From Nonomuraea helvata (GTDB lineage: Bacteria > Actinomycetota > Actinomycetes > Streptosporangiales > Streptosporangiaceae): DNA of 64,000 bases. The notes under the pieces were generated by a model. The model was not told where the DNA came from. It saw only the letters and a program-made list of their open reading frames with translations, and ran no database searches. Positions 41,017 to 49,572 of the stretch are shown here, in pieces; the stretch's first letter is position 1; each line of letters opens with the position of its first letter. The stretch lies in NCBI RefSeq assembly GCF_039535785.1, contig NZ_BAAAXV010000009.1, positions 868,001-932,000 on the forward strand, read 5' to 3'. The position numbers and the translations under genes were made by a program.

Positions 41017-42679
41017 GCTTGTCGTTTAACCTGCCTGCTCGCGGTGCTCGGTGAGTGATGCCGCGCGTTTGGCGGTCTTTCCCACCTCGTGATGACGGGC
41101 GGGGACGCGGTTCCTTGATCCCTTGGGGCGTCCGGGACCAGCGCTCGTGGGTTTGGGCGCACCGGCGGGCTGGGGCAGGCTCGTGCGGAGGTGGCGAAAC
41201 CCCCGGCGGACGCGAGCGGGGGTGAGCCGCTCGGGCGGCAGCGGCCTCTCCCACGGGCGGCGAAGGTCTTCGGCGAGGAGGCGAGCGAGACGAAGCTGGG
41301 TGTAGGCGATAATGATCAGCCAGGTCCAGCGGTCAGCGGCGTAGGGGTCGCGGATCTTGGGGACGGTCCAGCCCAGGGTCTGCTTCCACATTCTGAACGT
41401 GTGCTCAAGATCGAACCTGCGCAGGAACGCCTGCCAGAGCCGATCCAGATGCGCGGCGGTGATGCCGATGGCCGATGTCCACAGCCACACCGGCTTGGGA
41501 TCACGTTCGCCGGACAGGTGCTCGACCCGCAGATGGATGAGGGTGCCCTCGATGACCGGGAGCTCGCCGACATGATCGATCCAGGCGCTGCGGCGGCCCA
41601 GCCGAGGGTGTAGCCGGTCCCAGCAGGAGGCGACCGCCGTGCCGTACCGGCTGGTGGCGGTGCTCGTGAGGTGGGCCGGCTCGCCCCAGCTGGTCTCGTC
41701 CTTCATCCGGAACTCGCCTCCATGTTTGGGCGGACGTCCGCCACCGGGGCTGGCCAGCAGGAATTCCTCACGCGATGGGGCGGGACGCAGCAGCACCCGG
41801 TCCGAGCGCAACCGGCCCAGCACCTCCACCGGCAGGCCGTCCAGGAGGAAGGCCAGTCGGGCGGTGTCGTATCCGGCGTCGACCACCAGCAGGATGTCCG
41901 GGTCGCCCTGACGCCACTGCCCGGCCTGGATCAGGCGGGCGACCAGGTCGCGAAGCTGGGTTGCGGTGACGGCGGCCTCATCGTCGTCGGGGCCGAGCCG
42001 CACTGCGTCGAGCACCGCAGTCCAGGAGGTCCGGCCGGTCTCCAGTGCGGCGATCATCGAGTATGGCCAGCCGGGGATCATCTGATGCTCGTCCTTGCGG
42101 CGGCCGTAGGTGTGGCAGAACAGCCGTTCGGGGCTGGTCGGCGCGTCTGGCCGCAGCCACGCAGTCACATCGGCGGCCAGGACGATCCGCCCGCCCGCCG
42201 CGCGCGGCAGCGGCACCGTAGCCAGGGCTCTGCGGAGCCGGCCGATCTCGATCCGGCCGTGGTTGATCGCGTCATACAAGGCGCCGTGACCGCGCCGGTG
42301 TTCGGGGGCCAGCGCCAGTCCGACCAGGCTGCGTACCGGCCCGTCGGCGCATAACACCGCCTCGGCCAGCTCGAACAGCTCATCCGCGCGCGCCGTCAGG
42401 CAACCATATATCTCCTGGCGGAACTCCGACAACTCCGCCATCGCTTCGGCCCGCTCACCCTCCTGGCCCGATTCCAGGACAGCCGCCACCGCGGATGCCA
42501 GCATGGAGGACACAGCCACCGCCTCCTCTTCTTTGGGTTGACACCTTGAAGGTGGAGACGGTGGCTGGCCTGGGTCACGGCGACACGCCGTATCGCAGAG
42601 GACACAATCCGCTATGCCGGATAGATGACTCTCAGACCCGATCGCCACAAACGTCCAGGCCAGAGGTTAAACGACAAGC
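41017..42679 (-). mobile_element. DDE-type insertion sequence (IS4/IS701-like)
   Basis: The element is 1663 bp with inverted repeats GCTTGTCGTTTAAC at both ends and a 3-bp TGA duplication (41014-41016 and 42680-42682). It contains one transposase gene. Removal restores the DUF4279 frame. Confidence 0.85.
41026..42519 (-). CDS. DDE superfamily transposase (IS701/IS4-like)
   Basis: This protein of about 497 residues starts at the GTG at 42519 behind GAAGAGGAGG. A helical N-terminal domain is followed by the catalytic core: D in GRIVLAADVTAWLRPDAP, D in DILLVVDAGYDTARLAFLL and E in RRFDLEHTFRMWKQTLGW. A basic, proline-rich C-terminus ends in the inverted repeat. IS701-type enzymes have this DDE_5-like arrangement. 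It looks intact; the exact family is less certain. Confidence 0.85.
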   Translation of the reverse strand: MAVSSMLASAVAAVLESGQEGERAEAMAELSEFRQEIYGCLTARADELFELAEAVLCADGPVRSLVGLALAPEHRRGHGALYDAINHGRIEIGRLRRALATVPLPRAAGGRIVLAADVTAWLRPDAPTSPERLFCHTYGRRKDEHQMIPGWPYSMIAALETGRTSWTAVLDAVRLGPDDDEAAVTATQLRDLVARLIQAGQWRQGDPDILLVVDAGYDTARLAFLLDGLPVEVLGRLRSDRVLLRPAPSREEFLLASPGGGRPPKHGGEFRMKDETSWGEPAHLTSTATSRYGTAVASCWDRLHPRLGRRSAWIDHVGELPVIEGTLIHLRVEHLSGERDPKPVWLWTSAIGITAAHLDRLWQAFLRRFDLEHTFRMWKQTLGWTVPKIRDPYAADRWTWLIIIAYTQLRLARLLAEDLRRPWERPLPPERLTPARVRRGFRHLRTSLPQPAGAPKPTSAGPGRPKGSRNRVPARHHEVGKTAKRAASLTEHREQAG

Positions 42680-42912
42680 TGAGAGCTTGTCCGCCACCAC
42701 GCGGAGGGGATTGATCACAGCCGCGATCTGATCATCAAGTGATGCCGCCTCGTCAGCGGCCGAAGGTTCGAGTATCCACACATCTCCCGGCCCGGTGGAC
42801 GAGTGGCGGACTCCGAGAAGATCACTGATCTCCTCGGGGTTCAGCCCATCGCTATGGATCCGCACCGCCGCCAGCTGCTCAACACGCACCGCGTCTCACC
42901 TTCCGCGAGCCC

Positions 42913-43197
42913 TCATTCGGCTACCAACTGCTCCAGGTCCTCATCGGACAGCCCCTCAACAGCGGTCTGCATGTGGTCCCGAGTAGTGGCTTGGACCACG
43001 ATCAGATTGGGCTCCCGGAAGTACGCCTCGCCTCGGGCGAAGGTATCGGCGATCTCTTGGCCGAGCCGTACGGGGTCGTAGAACACCGGCCGGATGTGGC
43101 GCCCGTTCCACTCCACCATGACGCCCTCAAACCAGCCTTTGGCCTCGATCTCCCAGGCGTGGTCGTCGAAGTCGTCAGGCCACCGCGTGGTGAGCAT
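42913..43197 (-). CDS. Small conserved protein, possibly immunity-related
   Basis: This 94-residue protein from the ATG at 43197 (MLTTRWPDDFDDHAWEIEAK) continues GWFEGVMVEWNGRHIRPVFY and QEIADTFARGEAYFREPNLI. No domain I can name with certainty. It precedes the DUF4279 gene by 23 bp, so the two were an operon, and it sits just inside att e. Such small acidic proteins are common as immunity proteins. Confidence 0.6.
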   Translation of the reverse strand: MLTTRWPDDFDDHAWEIEAKGWFEGVMVEWNGRHIRPVFYDPVRLGQEIADTFARGEAYFREPNLIVVQATTRDHMQTAVEGLSDEDLEQLVAE

Positions 43198-43235
43198 GAC
43201 AGGGAGCGTACTACCTGGGTGACGGCATGATCGCC

Positions 43236-43257
43236 GTGCCATTAGCGTGGCATAAGG
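43236..43257 (+). repeat. Left-arm repeat of att e
   Basis: GTGCCATTA and the decayed GTGGCATAA lie 11 bp apart. The type matches the right arm of att d, so both ends of element d-e fit one integrase. Confidence 0.5.
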
Positions 43258-43340
43258 GGCGGTAACGAGGGGTCAACCACGGTCATTCACGACCGGCCTC
43301 AGGCGCAGGTCAACGCCCCTACGAGCCAAGATCCCTGCAA

Positions 43341-43382
43341 TTCCCAAGCTGACAGCGCGGGTTCGATTCCCGTCACCCGCTC
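43341..43382 (+). repeat. Attachment core copy e
   Basis: Exact 42-of-42 match to the tRNA 3' half; right end of element d-e (9.0 kb). Confidence 0.9.
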
Positions 43383-43390
43383 TCCCTGCG

Positions 43391-43429
43391 AAAGCCCAGG
43401 CAGAACGATGGATATGATACCCGGGCTTT
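43391..43429. terminator. Hairpin right of att e
   Basis: AAAGCCC pairs with GGGCTTT. It is the equivalent of the hairpins at att d, f and i, but no integrase follows here. Confidence 0.45.
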
Positions 43430-43492
43430 GATCGCAGGGCCTCTCTACGTGGCAGAGGGTCCACCGCGCCCGTGCAGACCCCCAGCTCCCAG

Positions 43493-44410
43493 CTAGCAGA
43501 GCACGGTGGCCAACTCCTCGTATGTCGGGGCAAGCTGCCGCAGCGTCTCAGCAGCGGACGTCGTGAGCCCGGATACGAGGTCGTATTGGAGGCTACCCAC
43601 TAGCCGCGCCTGTCGGGTGGCCACGGCGGCGGCCTGGTGGCGGCCCAGGTTTGCGAAGGAGGTCGCGGCGTCCGTGAGCCGTCGAGCACCGACCCGGATC
43701 GCGAAGTGTACGAGGTGATCGTGCACCTCGGGATCCAGCCCGCCGGTGATCATGTCGGCGAGCCGGCTGACCGCGGCGGCGCCCCCCAGCGTGCCTGGTG
43801 GCACCGTGAGGTCATCGCGTCCGCGCAGCCAGGCGACCGCACCGGGCAGGGCCATGTGTAGCGCCGCCTCGGCGGTGACCTCTCGGACCCGCTGAAATTC
43901 ACTGCGCATGGTGTAGGGCGTGGTTCGGTAAGCGATGGTGTCGGCGCGCCACGCGGCGAGGAAATCTCGGGTTGGCAGGGTCGCGTAGGGGTGTCCGTGT
44001 GGGTCGTGGAATCGGATGACCTTGTCGTCGGCTTCCAGCACCGTGACGAAGTGGTCCGCCTCGATCGGCCCACTCATCTCGGGCACGTGATACAGCAGGC
44101 CCATCTCCACGGGTCCCGCCAGGATCGGGCCGGCCTTGACCGCGTCGCGCAGCAGCGCAAGGGCTTGCTCATCGTCGTCCGCACCCTGGCGTCGGCAGGT
44201 CCAACCCAGCAGCGCAATCGCGTCATCGAGGCCCCGATCAGGGTCCCAGCCGTACGGGTCGAACAGCGGCAGCCGCTCGGCCAGCAACTCGAAGCCGAAC
44301 GGCGAACCCGTCAGCACCTCGATCACCGACGGCGAGGGCGAAGTGGAGCCGAACACCATCGCCAGTGAGTTGGCGTAACAGTAGGGTCCGGAACCAACGT
44401 AGGGATGCAT
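43493..44410 (-). CDS. C39/BtrH-like cysteine peptidase-fold protein
   Basis: This 305-residue protein begins MHPYVGSGPYCYANSLAMVF, with a cysteine in the place of the papain-like nucleophile. EADHFVTVLEADDKVIRFHD and DPHGHPYATL supply the H and D/N of the fold. The second half is helical and unassigned. BtrH-type proteins are acyltransferases and C39 proteins are peptidases; I cannot choose. It follows the MerR gene by 3 bp, so the regulator controls it. Confidence 0.7.
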   Translation of the reverse strand: MHPYVGSGPYCYANSLAMVFGSTSPSPSVIEVLTGSPFGFELLAERLPLFDPYGWDPDRGLDDAIALLGWTCRRQGADDDEQALALLRDAVKAGPILAGPVEMGLLYHVPEMSGPIEADHFVTVLEADDKVIRFHDPHGHPYATLPTRDFLAAWRADTIAYRTTPYTMRSEFQRVREVTAEAALHMALPGAVAWLRGRDDLTVPPGTLGGAAAVSRLADMITGGLDPEVHDHLVHFAIRVGARRLTDAATSFANLGRHQAAAVATRQARLVGSLQYDLVSGLTTSAAETLRQLAPTYEELATVLC

Positions 44411-44413
44411 CGC

Positions 44414-45238
44414 TCAACTTTCTGCACTTGGCACGATGGGATAGGTGACGTCGAGGACCGCGCCATCACTGCCGGGCCAGACCTCGACCGGGCTGCCGAC
44501 GCAGACCAGCCGATGCGCGTCGATCCAGGCTTCCAACGCACCGTAGACGTGCAAGATCATGGGGAAGTCGGCGTCCGCCTTGGCGACCGGCAGCACGGCA
44601 TCGGTGCCGGCTGGCGAGAGTCTGACCCGCAGATCGTCGACGGGTTCCACCGAGCCGGTAAACGGCACCGCGACCTCCACTGGCCCGTCACTGTCCCGGG
44701 TCACGAATCCGTGGAAGTGCACCAACGTCGGTCCGTCGTCGGACAATCCGACAGCCCGCAACCGGGCACAGATGTGCTCCTGAGCGTCGGCCATGAAAGC
44801 CTCCAACTCGTCGATGTGGACACGTCGTTCCCGGCACAGCAGTTTGCGTTGCGGCCGAGTTCGGAGCGTCGGGGTACCGGCGGTTGCACGGCTCGTGCAA
44901 TCGAGTGCCTCAACCAGCTCACGCCGCTGCTGGAGCTCGATCTCCTGAGCGGCCAGCCAGGCGCGCAGCTCGGCTTGGCGGGCTTGCGAATTGAGTGGAA
45001 GCAGCGAGGCTATGCGGGCCAGTGGCAGGTCCAGCATGCGCAACCAGCCGATCAGCCGACCGAGTGGGATCTGGTCGCGGTGATAGCGGCGATACGCGCT
45101 GCTGGGGTCGGTGTAGACCGGCACCAGCAGGCCCTGCGCCGCGTAGAGCCGCAGCGCTTTCGGAGACAGCCGGGTGGCAGCACCGAACTCGCCAGGCAGC
45201 ATGAGATCCGCGTCGTTCACCCGCCTAGCCTGGACCAT
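44414..45238 (-). CDS. MerR-family regulator with GyrI-like effector domain
   Basis: This 274-residue protein has a MerR winged helix (LPGEFGAATRLSPKALRLYA, AYRRYHRDQIPLGRLIGWLR), a coiled-coil linker (about 75-125) and a C-terminal GyrI-like ligand domain. Many of this type bind bulky drugs and activate export or modification genes. It is co-transcribed with the C39-like protein. A perfect inverted repeat lies 31 bp upstream. Confidence 0.88.
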   Translation of the reverse strand: MVQARRVNDADLMLPGEFGAATRLSPKALRLYAAQGLLVPVYTDPSSAYRRYHRDQIPLGRLIGWLRMLDLPLARIASLLPLNSQARQAELRAWLAAQEIELQQRRELVEALDCTSRATAGTPTLRTRPQRKLLCRERRVHIDELEAFMADAQEHICARLRAVGLSDDGPTLVHFHGFVTRDSDGPVEVAVPFTGSVEPVDDLRVRLSPAGTDAVLPVAKADADFPMILHVYGALEAWIDAHRLVCVGSPVEVWPGSDGAVLDVTYPIVPSAES

Positions 45239-45269
45239 GCCCTTGGGGCGAGGTCAAACCCGCGCAGTC

Positions 45270-45290
45270 ACCGGCTTCTATACAGCCGGT
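45270..45290 (-). promoter_or_regulatory. MerR-type operator
   Basis: ACCGGCT and AGCCGGT form a perfect inverted repeat with 7-bp spacer, covering a -10-like sequence (TATAGA on the minus strand). Spanning the promoter is the usual position for a MerR operator. Confidence 0.55.
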
Positions 45291-45403
45291 ACAGGGAAGC
45301 CGTCGTGCCGTAGTGCATGTCAGGGGGGCCGATCACCAACATGGTCGTCTGGAGTGACGTCAACACCTGATACGAACCCCCGCGCTGGAGCCCGCATGAT
45401 CCA

Positions 45404-45425
45404 CGTGCCGGATCCGTGCCAGAAC
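45404..45425 (+). repeat. Second orphan left-arm repeat
   Basis: CGTGCCGGA and CGTGCCAGA lie 11 bp apart, followed by a CACTTGACC/TTTGCCCAGGTC stretch like that left of att c. No core is attached. It splits element e-f and suggests a further lost element. The stretch 45300-45687 holds no other feature. Confidence 0.45.
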
Positions 45426-45687
45426 GGACGAGTAGCCGAGGCCATTCACGGATACATACGGCCACTTGACCCGGCACGACCTGCACCTCCGTTTGCCCAG
45501 GTCGGTCACGTCCACGGACGTGGACGTGACCTCACCGCCTGCGGCAAGCTGCGCCTGCCGAAGATCGGGATGTGTCGGTGCGGTGGTCGCGGGAGCCCGA
45601 CGAAGCAGGAAGCCCAGGAAGTGCCGCCGCTTGAACGGCGTCGCACAGGCCAGAATCTCCGGCCTTCACCTCAGGCCTGAGAACGCG

Positions 45688-46962
45688 TCAACTGGTGCGT
45701 CCACGCTCGATGCGCTCCAGCGCCTGGATGACCTGGCCGGAGCCGTCCTCTTTGCGGATGCGATCGGCGATCGCCGTGGCCCGTTGCCGGTAAGAGCGAT
45801 CAGTCACCGCCTGCTGGATCAGGGCGGCCAGCCGCTCGGCCGATAGCTTCCTCATCGGCGTCCACCCCGGGCTCACGCCCAGCCTGACCAGCCTGTCCGA
45901 CCAGAACGGTTGATCACCGAATACCGGCACCGGGATCGCCGGCGAGCCGGCGCGCAGCCCGGCCGCCGTCGTTCCCGCGCCGGCGTGGTGCACCACCGCG
46001 GCCATCCGTGGGAACAGCCACTCGTGCGGCGCGTCCCCGATGGTGATCACGTCGTCGCCTGTCGCGGCCAGGTCCGACCAGCCCGCCTGGACCACCGCCC
46101 TGACCTTGGCCTGGCGCAGCGCCGCCGACACGGTCTCCGCGAGGCGCTGCCCGGCGCTGCCGGTCATGCTGCCGAAGCCGACGAACACCGGCGGCGGCCC
46201 GGCTTCCAGGAAACTCGCCAGCTCCGCCGGCGGCTGCCAGCCGTCCGGGTACGGCGGCCACCAGCTGCCGACGACCTCCACGCCAGGCCGCCAGTCGGCC
46301 GGCCGGGGCGCGATGGCCGGGCTGTACCCGTGGTAGATCGGCCAGTTCCGATCGTGGAGCATCTGCAGTTTGACCGCGCCCAGCCCGCTGACCGGCACGC
46401 CGAGTTGCCGCTGGAACTCCCTGATCGGACGGTCCAGCGGCGTCTTGATCCGGCTGCTGGCCCACATGGCGAATCGGGGGATGTTCCGGTTGCCCCACCG
46501 GCCGAAGGCCCGAACGTCGAACGACGGCAGCGCGAAGTCCGCGGTCGGCACACTGGGGAAGAGTTCCAGCGTGATGCCGGGGATGCCCATGGCCTTGGCC
46601 ACGACGTACCCGTGCCACGCGGCGACCCGCTGCAGCAGCAGGACATCCGCGCCCTCGGCGGCGGCCAGGACTCCCTTGCCCATCTCCTCCAGCAGTCGCA
46701 TGCCCAACCTGATGTTGGTACGCATGCCGCTCAGCTTCCCGGTCCCCTGCTCCTGCCACTCCCGCCCCTGTTCGGATCCAAGAAGTCCGCGGGTGTCACC
46801 CGGGATCCACCGGTACTCACATCCGGCGTCACGTACTGTGTCGGCGAATGCCTCCTGCGTGGCGATCGCGACGGTGTGCCCCGCCGCGATCAACCGCACT
46901 CCCAGGCCGGCGAAGGGCGCCACGTCGCCACGCGTGCCGCTGGTGATGATGACAACTTTCAT
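45688..46962 (-). CDS. GT1-family glycosyltransferase (MGT/sterol type)
   Basis: This 424-residue GT-B enzyme starts MKVVIITSGTRGDVAPFAGL. The acceptor half is followed by the UDP-sugar half with PVFVGFGSM, VVHHAGAGTTAAGLRAGSPA and PVFGDQPFWSDRLVRLGVSP. It resembles enzymes that glucosylate macrolides, sterols or other natural products. Upstream lies a broken MarR-like gene that may once have controlled it. A role in drug inactivation is plausible but is inference. Confidence 0.9.
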   Translation of the reverse strand: MKVVIITSGTRGDVAPFAGLGVRLIAAGHTVAIATQEAFADTVRDAGCEYRWIPGDTRGLLGSEQGREWQEQGTGKLSGMRTNIRLGMRLLEEMGKGVLAAAEGADVLLLQRVAAWHGYVVAKAMGIPGITLELFPSVPTADFALPSFDVRAFGRWGNRNIPRFAMWASSRIKTPLDRPIREFQRQLGVPVSGLGAVKLQMLHDRNWPIYHGYSPAIAPRPADWRPGVEVVGSWWPPYPDGWQPPAELASFLEAGPPPVFVGFGSMTGSAGQRLAETVSAALRQAKVRAVVQAGWSDLAATGDDVITIGDAPHEWLFPRMAAVVHHAGAGTTAAGLRAGSPAIPVPVFGDQPFWSDRLVRLGVSPGWTPMRKLSAERLAALIQQAVTDRSYRQRATAIADRIRKEDGSGQVIQALERIERGRTS

Positions 46963-47024
46963 ATGGTTCTCTGCGCCTTCCTGAACTGAACATTCAACTG
47001 GTCGCCGCGCGATCGCCCAATGGC

Positions 47025-47340
47025 TCAGCGGCTGCCACCTGCTCGGCCGGGATGAGAGCGGCCCGGATGGCTCAGCCCGCGGTGGCGCCGCCGATTCGCT
47101 AGGAGGGCAGGTTGGTCAGCAGCGCGATGGATCGCCGGGCGGGAGCGGATGCGCTGGGTACGCGCCGCGTCTCCCCGGCGGAGCCGTACGCCCTCTTCCG
47201 CGATATCGCCAAAGGCGGCGAACACGGCTGGCCCCGATCGTCTCCGCGATCTCGCCGGCCGACCGCTCCGGCGGATCGCAGATCAGCAGCCAGTCAAGGA
47301 CCCTCGCGGTAATCGGCGCCAATCCCATACTTCGCTGCAA
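47025..47340 (-). pseudogene. Frameshifted MarR/GbsR-like regulator
   Basis: MGLAPITARVLDWLLICDPP and ERSAGEIAETIGAS is the start of a GbsR/MarR-like winged helix. The frame is then lost, and FGDIAEEGVRLRRGDAARTQ is readable only in another frame. The C-terminal dimerisation helix is missing. It is divergent in position from nothing and reads towards the glycosyltransferase gene, which it probably once regulated. Confidence 0.45.
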
Positions 47341-47727
47341 ACTGTCGCTCCCCGCTCGACCCAGTGCAGGATCTGCTCGCGGTCCGCACCACCGCCCGGA
47401 GCCGACGCCGTTGTCACCGCGACTCGCCCACGACGGGGGCGAGTCGCAGGCAGCGCCTGACGATGCCGTAGAGACACGTACCGTTCCGACTTTCCTTTAG
47501 GCTAGGAGATTCAGCCTATGCTGAACTTTCTAGCCAGCACAAGCCTCGAGCGCCCCGTATGCATGGGGAGACCTGCGCCTTGCCGGATATTCCACCCACC
47601 GCCGGTCGTGCCCGTTGCGTGCCCGTACGGTTGGCGATCAGCGGGGAATCGTGGGGACCCACGGCCACTCGACCGCTGCCTGCCCAGATCGGCCTTTCCC
47701 CAGGTCAGATGGCATAATCTGAAGGAG

Positions 47728-47769
47728 TTCCCAAGCTGACAGCGCGGGTTCGATTCCCGCCACCCGCTC
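47728..47769 (+). repeat. Attachment core copy f
   Basis: 41 of 42 bases match the tRNA 3' half (T to C in the last part of the T-arm). Right end of e-f and left end of f-g. Confidence 0.88.
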
Positions 47770-47778
47770 TCACTACGA

Positions 47779-47814
47779 AAAGCCAGGTCAGGGATGGATT
47801 CCCAACCTGGCTTT
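47779..47814 (-). terminator. Hairpin right of att f
   Basis: AAAGCCAGGT pairs perfectly with ACCTGGCTTT. Compared with att i (AAGCCCAGGT/ACCTGGGCTT) both sides have changed together, so the stem is conserved rather than the sequence. Confidence 0.5.
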
Positions 47815-47843
47815 GATCGTTTCTAGGGCTCTCTTCGATCTCC

Positions 47844-48010
47844 CGTGCAATTAGCCCTCGGAAGCCGGCACACTCGCCAAGCCGTCATCGTCGCCCTCGT
47901 CCCGCTGCTTGAGCCGCTGATCGATGGCATTCGTGATCACCCGGTCAGCACCTCTGACCGCGTGCTGGTAGATCACGACCGCCCTGATGTTGTCGTCCCC
48001 CCAAGCGGGG
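47844..48010 (-). pseudogene. int: C-terminal integrase remnant of element f-g
   Basis: GDDNIRAVVIYQHAVRGADR and VITNAIDQRLKQRDEGDDDG match the end of the integrase at 34468 (MGHDNVRAAMIYQHAVRGAD). It includes the nucleophile tyrosine; the rest is gone. An arm-like CGTGCAATTAG (47844) precedes it. The neighbouring 48011-48686 contains no gene I can support on either strand. Confidence 0.75.
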
Positions 48011-48686
48011 AGCGGCACCCATGCGTGTCCGCCAGCTCTCACTCGTCCTGGAGTCTGCTGGGATGGCATGCCGGCGACCGCGGCCGTCTTGGCGACCGTT
48101 AGCTCGACCGCCTGCAGCGCGACAGCCAGGCGCTCGCGTTCGACCGGGTCGGGCGTGTTCTCACGCAATTGGTGGGCCGGCTGAGGTGCGCGAACAGGCG
48201 AAAGCAGGCGTTGGCGACAATGTCGGCCGAGCGGCGGGCCGGCGGGGAGCGGCCCGGGGTGCGGCACGCCGGTGAACGTTACGCCGCGGGCCGACTGGGG
48301 CGCACTGTCAATAGCGAATCGGCGCGGCTGCCGCTTGTCGCCGAGTCGCTGACCTTCTGCAGCAGGGCACGCCGCAGCGGCCCCCGCAGGTGCAGTCGCC
48401 GGCTCAGTTGCGCGCCGAGTTCGCCTGCAACTCACCCACCTGTGACCAAGAATCCCGGCGACCTGGCCCTGGGCGGACACACTCCTGGCCTGTTTCGCCT
48501 TCGCTCTCGCGCTCGATCCCTCAGGCGGACCGCCCAACACGCCCACCCGACCCCAACCCCGGAGGCACCCCGTCAGACCGTGGATCCGACGCCCACCCGA
48601 CGCGACAGCCGGGCGGGACCCCCTGCCCAGCAGCTTGAAAACAAGATCGAGAACGCGGAGCAGACCGGCCGACCCAACTTGCTCCT

Positions 48687-49328
48687 TCAGTCTACATTAA
48701 GGATAATGTCCTTCAATTCAGCCAGAGTTTCGATTCGATAGGTAGCCTGCGTGAAGTCATCTGATTTTGTGAAGTCGTTGTGGACAACAGCACAGTCAAT
48801 ACCGGCCGCCACGGCTGAGTTCAGCCCCCTGGATGAATCCTCAACAACCAGTGTCTCTTCTTTGGTGGCTCCGAAGCGCTTAACGCCGATCAGGTATGGT
48901 TCCGGATGCGGCTTGGCGAGCCGACAGTCTTCACGAACAACAACGAAATCCATGAATTGCTTGATCTGGCGCTTTTCATGGATAAGCTCAAAATCCGCAC
49001 GTTTGGCAGTTGTCACAATGGCCATACGGACGTATCTTGACAGTTCAGCCAGAGCTTCAACAACGCCTTCGATCTCAATGGCTTCTGTTCTCAGATATTC
49101 TTGATAGTAATCATCACGGACCTGACGCTGTCTGCTGATGGTTTGTTCATCTATACCGGCCACCCTGGCTTGGGCCCATGTGCCCAAGCCCTGGCCCATC
49201 TCCCGAAGGTATTGATCCTTGTCCAAGGTCAAGCCAATGTCCGCCAGGGCGCGTTCCCCGGCTTTGTAATACCAGAACTCGGTGTCCACCAGAACGCCAT
49301 CATGATCGAAGAGCATGTACTTTTTCAC
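48687..49328 (-). CDS. HAD-superfamily hydrolase with unusually low G+C
   Basis: This 213-residue phosphatase-type protein from the GTG at 49328 (MKKYMLFDHDGVLVDTEFWY, behind GGAAAGGA) has motif I DHDGVLVDTE, motif II AIVTTAKRAD, motif III lysine AKPHPEPYL and motif IV VVEDSSRGL. It resembles beta-phosphoglucomutase-like HAD enzymes. Its codons use many A/T third positions (about half G+C by eye), very unlike all neighbours, so it came recently from a lower-GC, probably Gram-negative, donor. No partner gene is evident. Confidence 0.88.
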   Translation of the reverse strand: MKKYMLFDHDGVLVDTEFWYYKAGERALADIGLTLDKDQYLREMGQGLGTWAQARVAGIDEQTISRQRQVRDDYYQEYLRTEAIEIEGVVEALAELSRYVRMAIVTTAKRADFELIHEKRQIKQFMDFVVVREDCRLAKPHPEPYLIGVKRFGATKEETLVVEDSSRGLNSAVAAGIDCAVVHNDFTKSDDFTQATYRIETLAELKDIILNVD

Positions 49329-49572
49329 TGTCTCGGTCCTTTCCGGTAGCCGCGGCGACCACTGCTCGACCAGCCAGCACTCTAATGCAGATTCTGCGGG
49401 CCGGATCACCATGTGACGGCAGCCCCGCTGGGCCCGAGCAGAGCAGTAGAGGCACGCAGTGCCGCCTCCAGCAGGCCGGCCAGCACGGCGTGCGTGTGAC
49501 CCAGTAGGTAATCAAACCCGATACCGCGCAGGCCGTACGGCTCAGGCCGTAAGGCCGCCACGTTCAACCGGC

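Larger units (their letters stand above)
40843..42889 (-). pseudogene. DUF4279 family protein, interrupted by a DDE-type IS
   Basis: The gene starts with GTG at 42889 (VRVEQLAAVRIHSDGLNPEE, then ISDLLGVRHSSTGPGDVWIL). It is cut after ADKLS at 42680. It resumes at 41013 with ELAEKGAEVELLLTRSLLGP and ends FDEYDEATEAT at 40843. Removing the IS and one TGA duplication gives a continuous 126-residue DUF4279 protein. DUF4279 proteins occur among immunity genes. It probably formed an operon with no toxin in sight. Broken now. Confidence 0.8.

Noticed and set aside
47728..47769. A second functional tRNA-Gly gene at this or any other att copy
   Set aside because: All distal copies lack the 5' half of the tRNA (acceptor 5' strand and D-arm).
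48011..48686. A leftward frame of about 180 codons upstream of the integrase remnant
   Set aside because: Residue composition is random-looking, no motif, and only the last 50 codons match an integrase.
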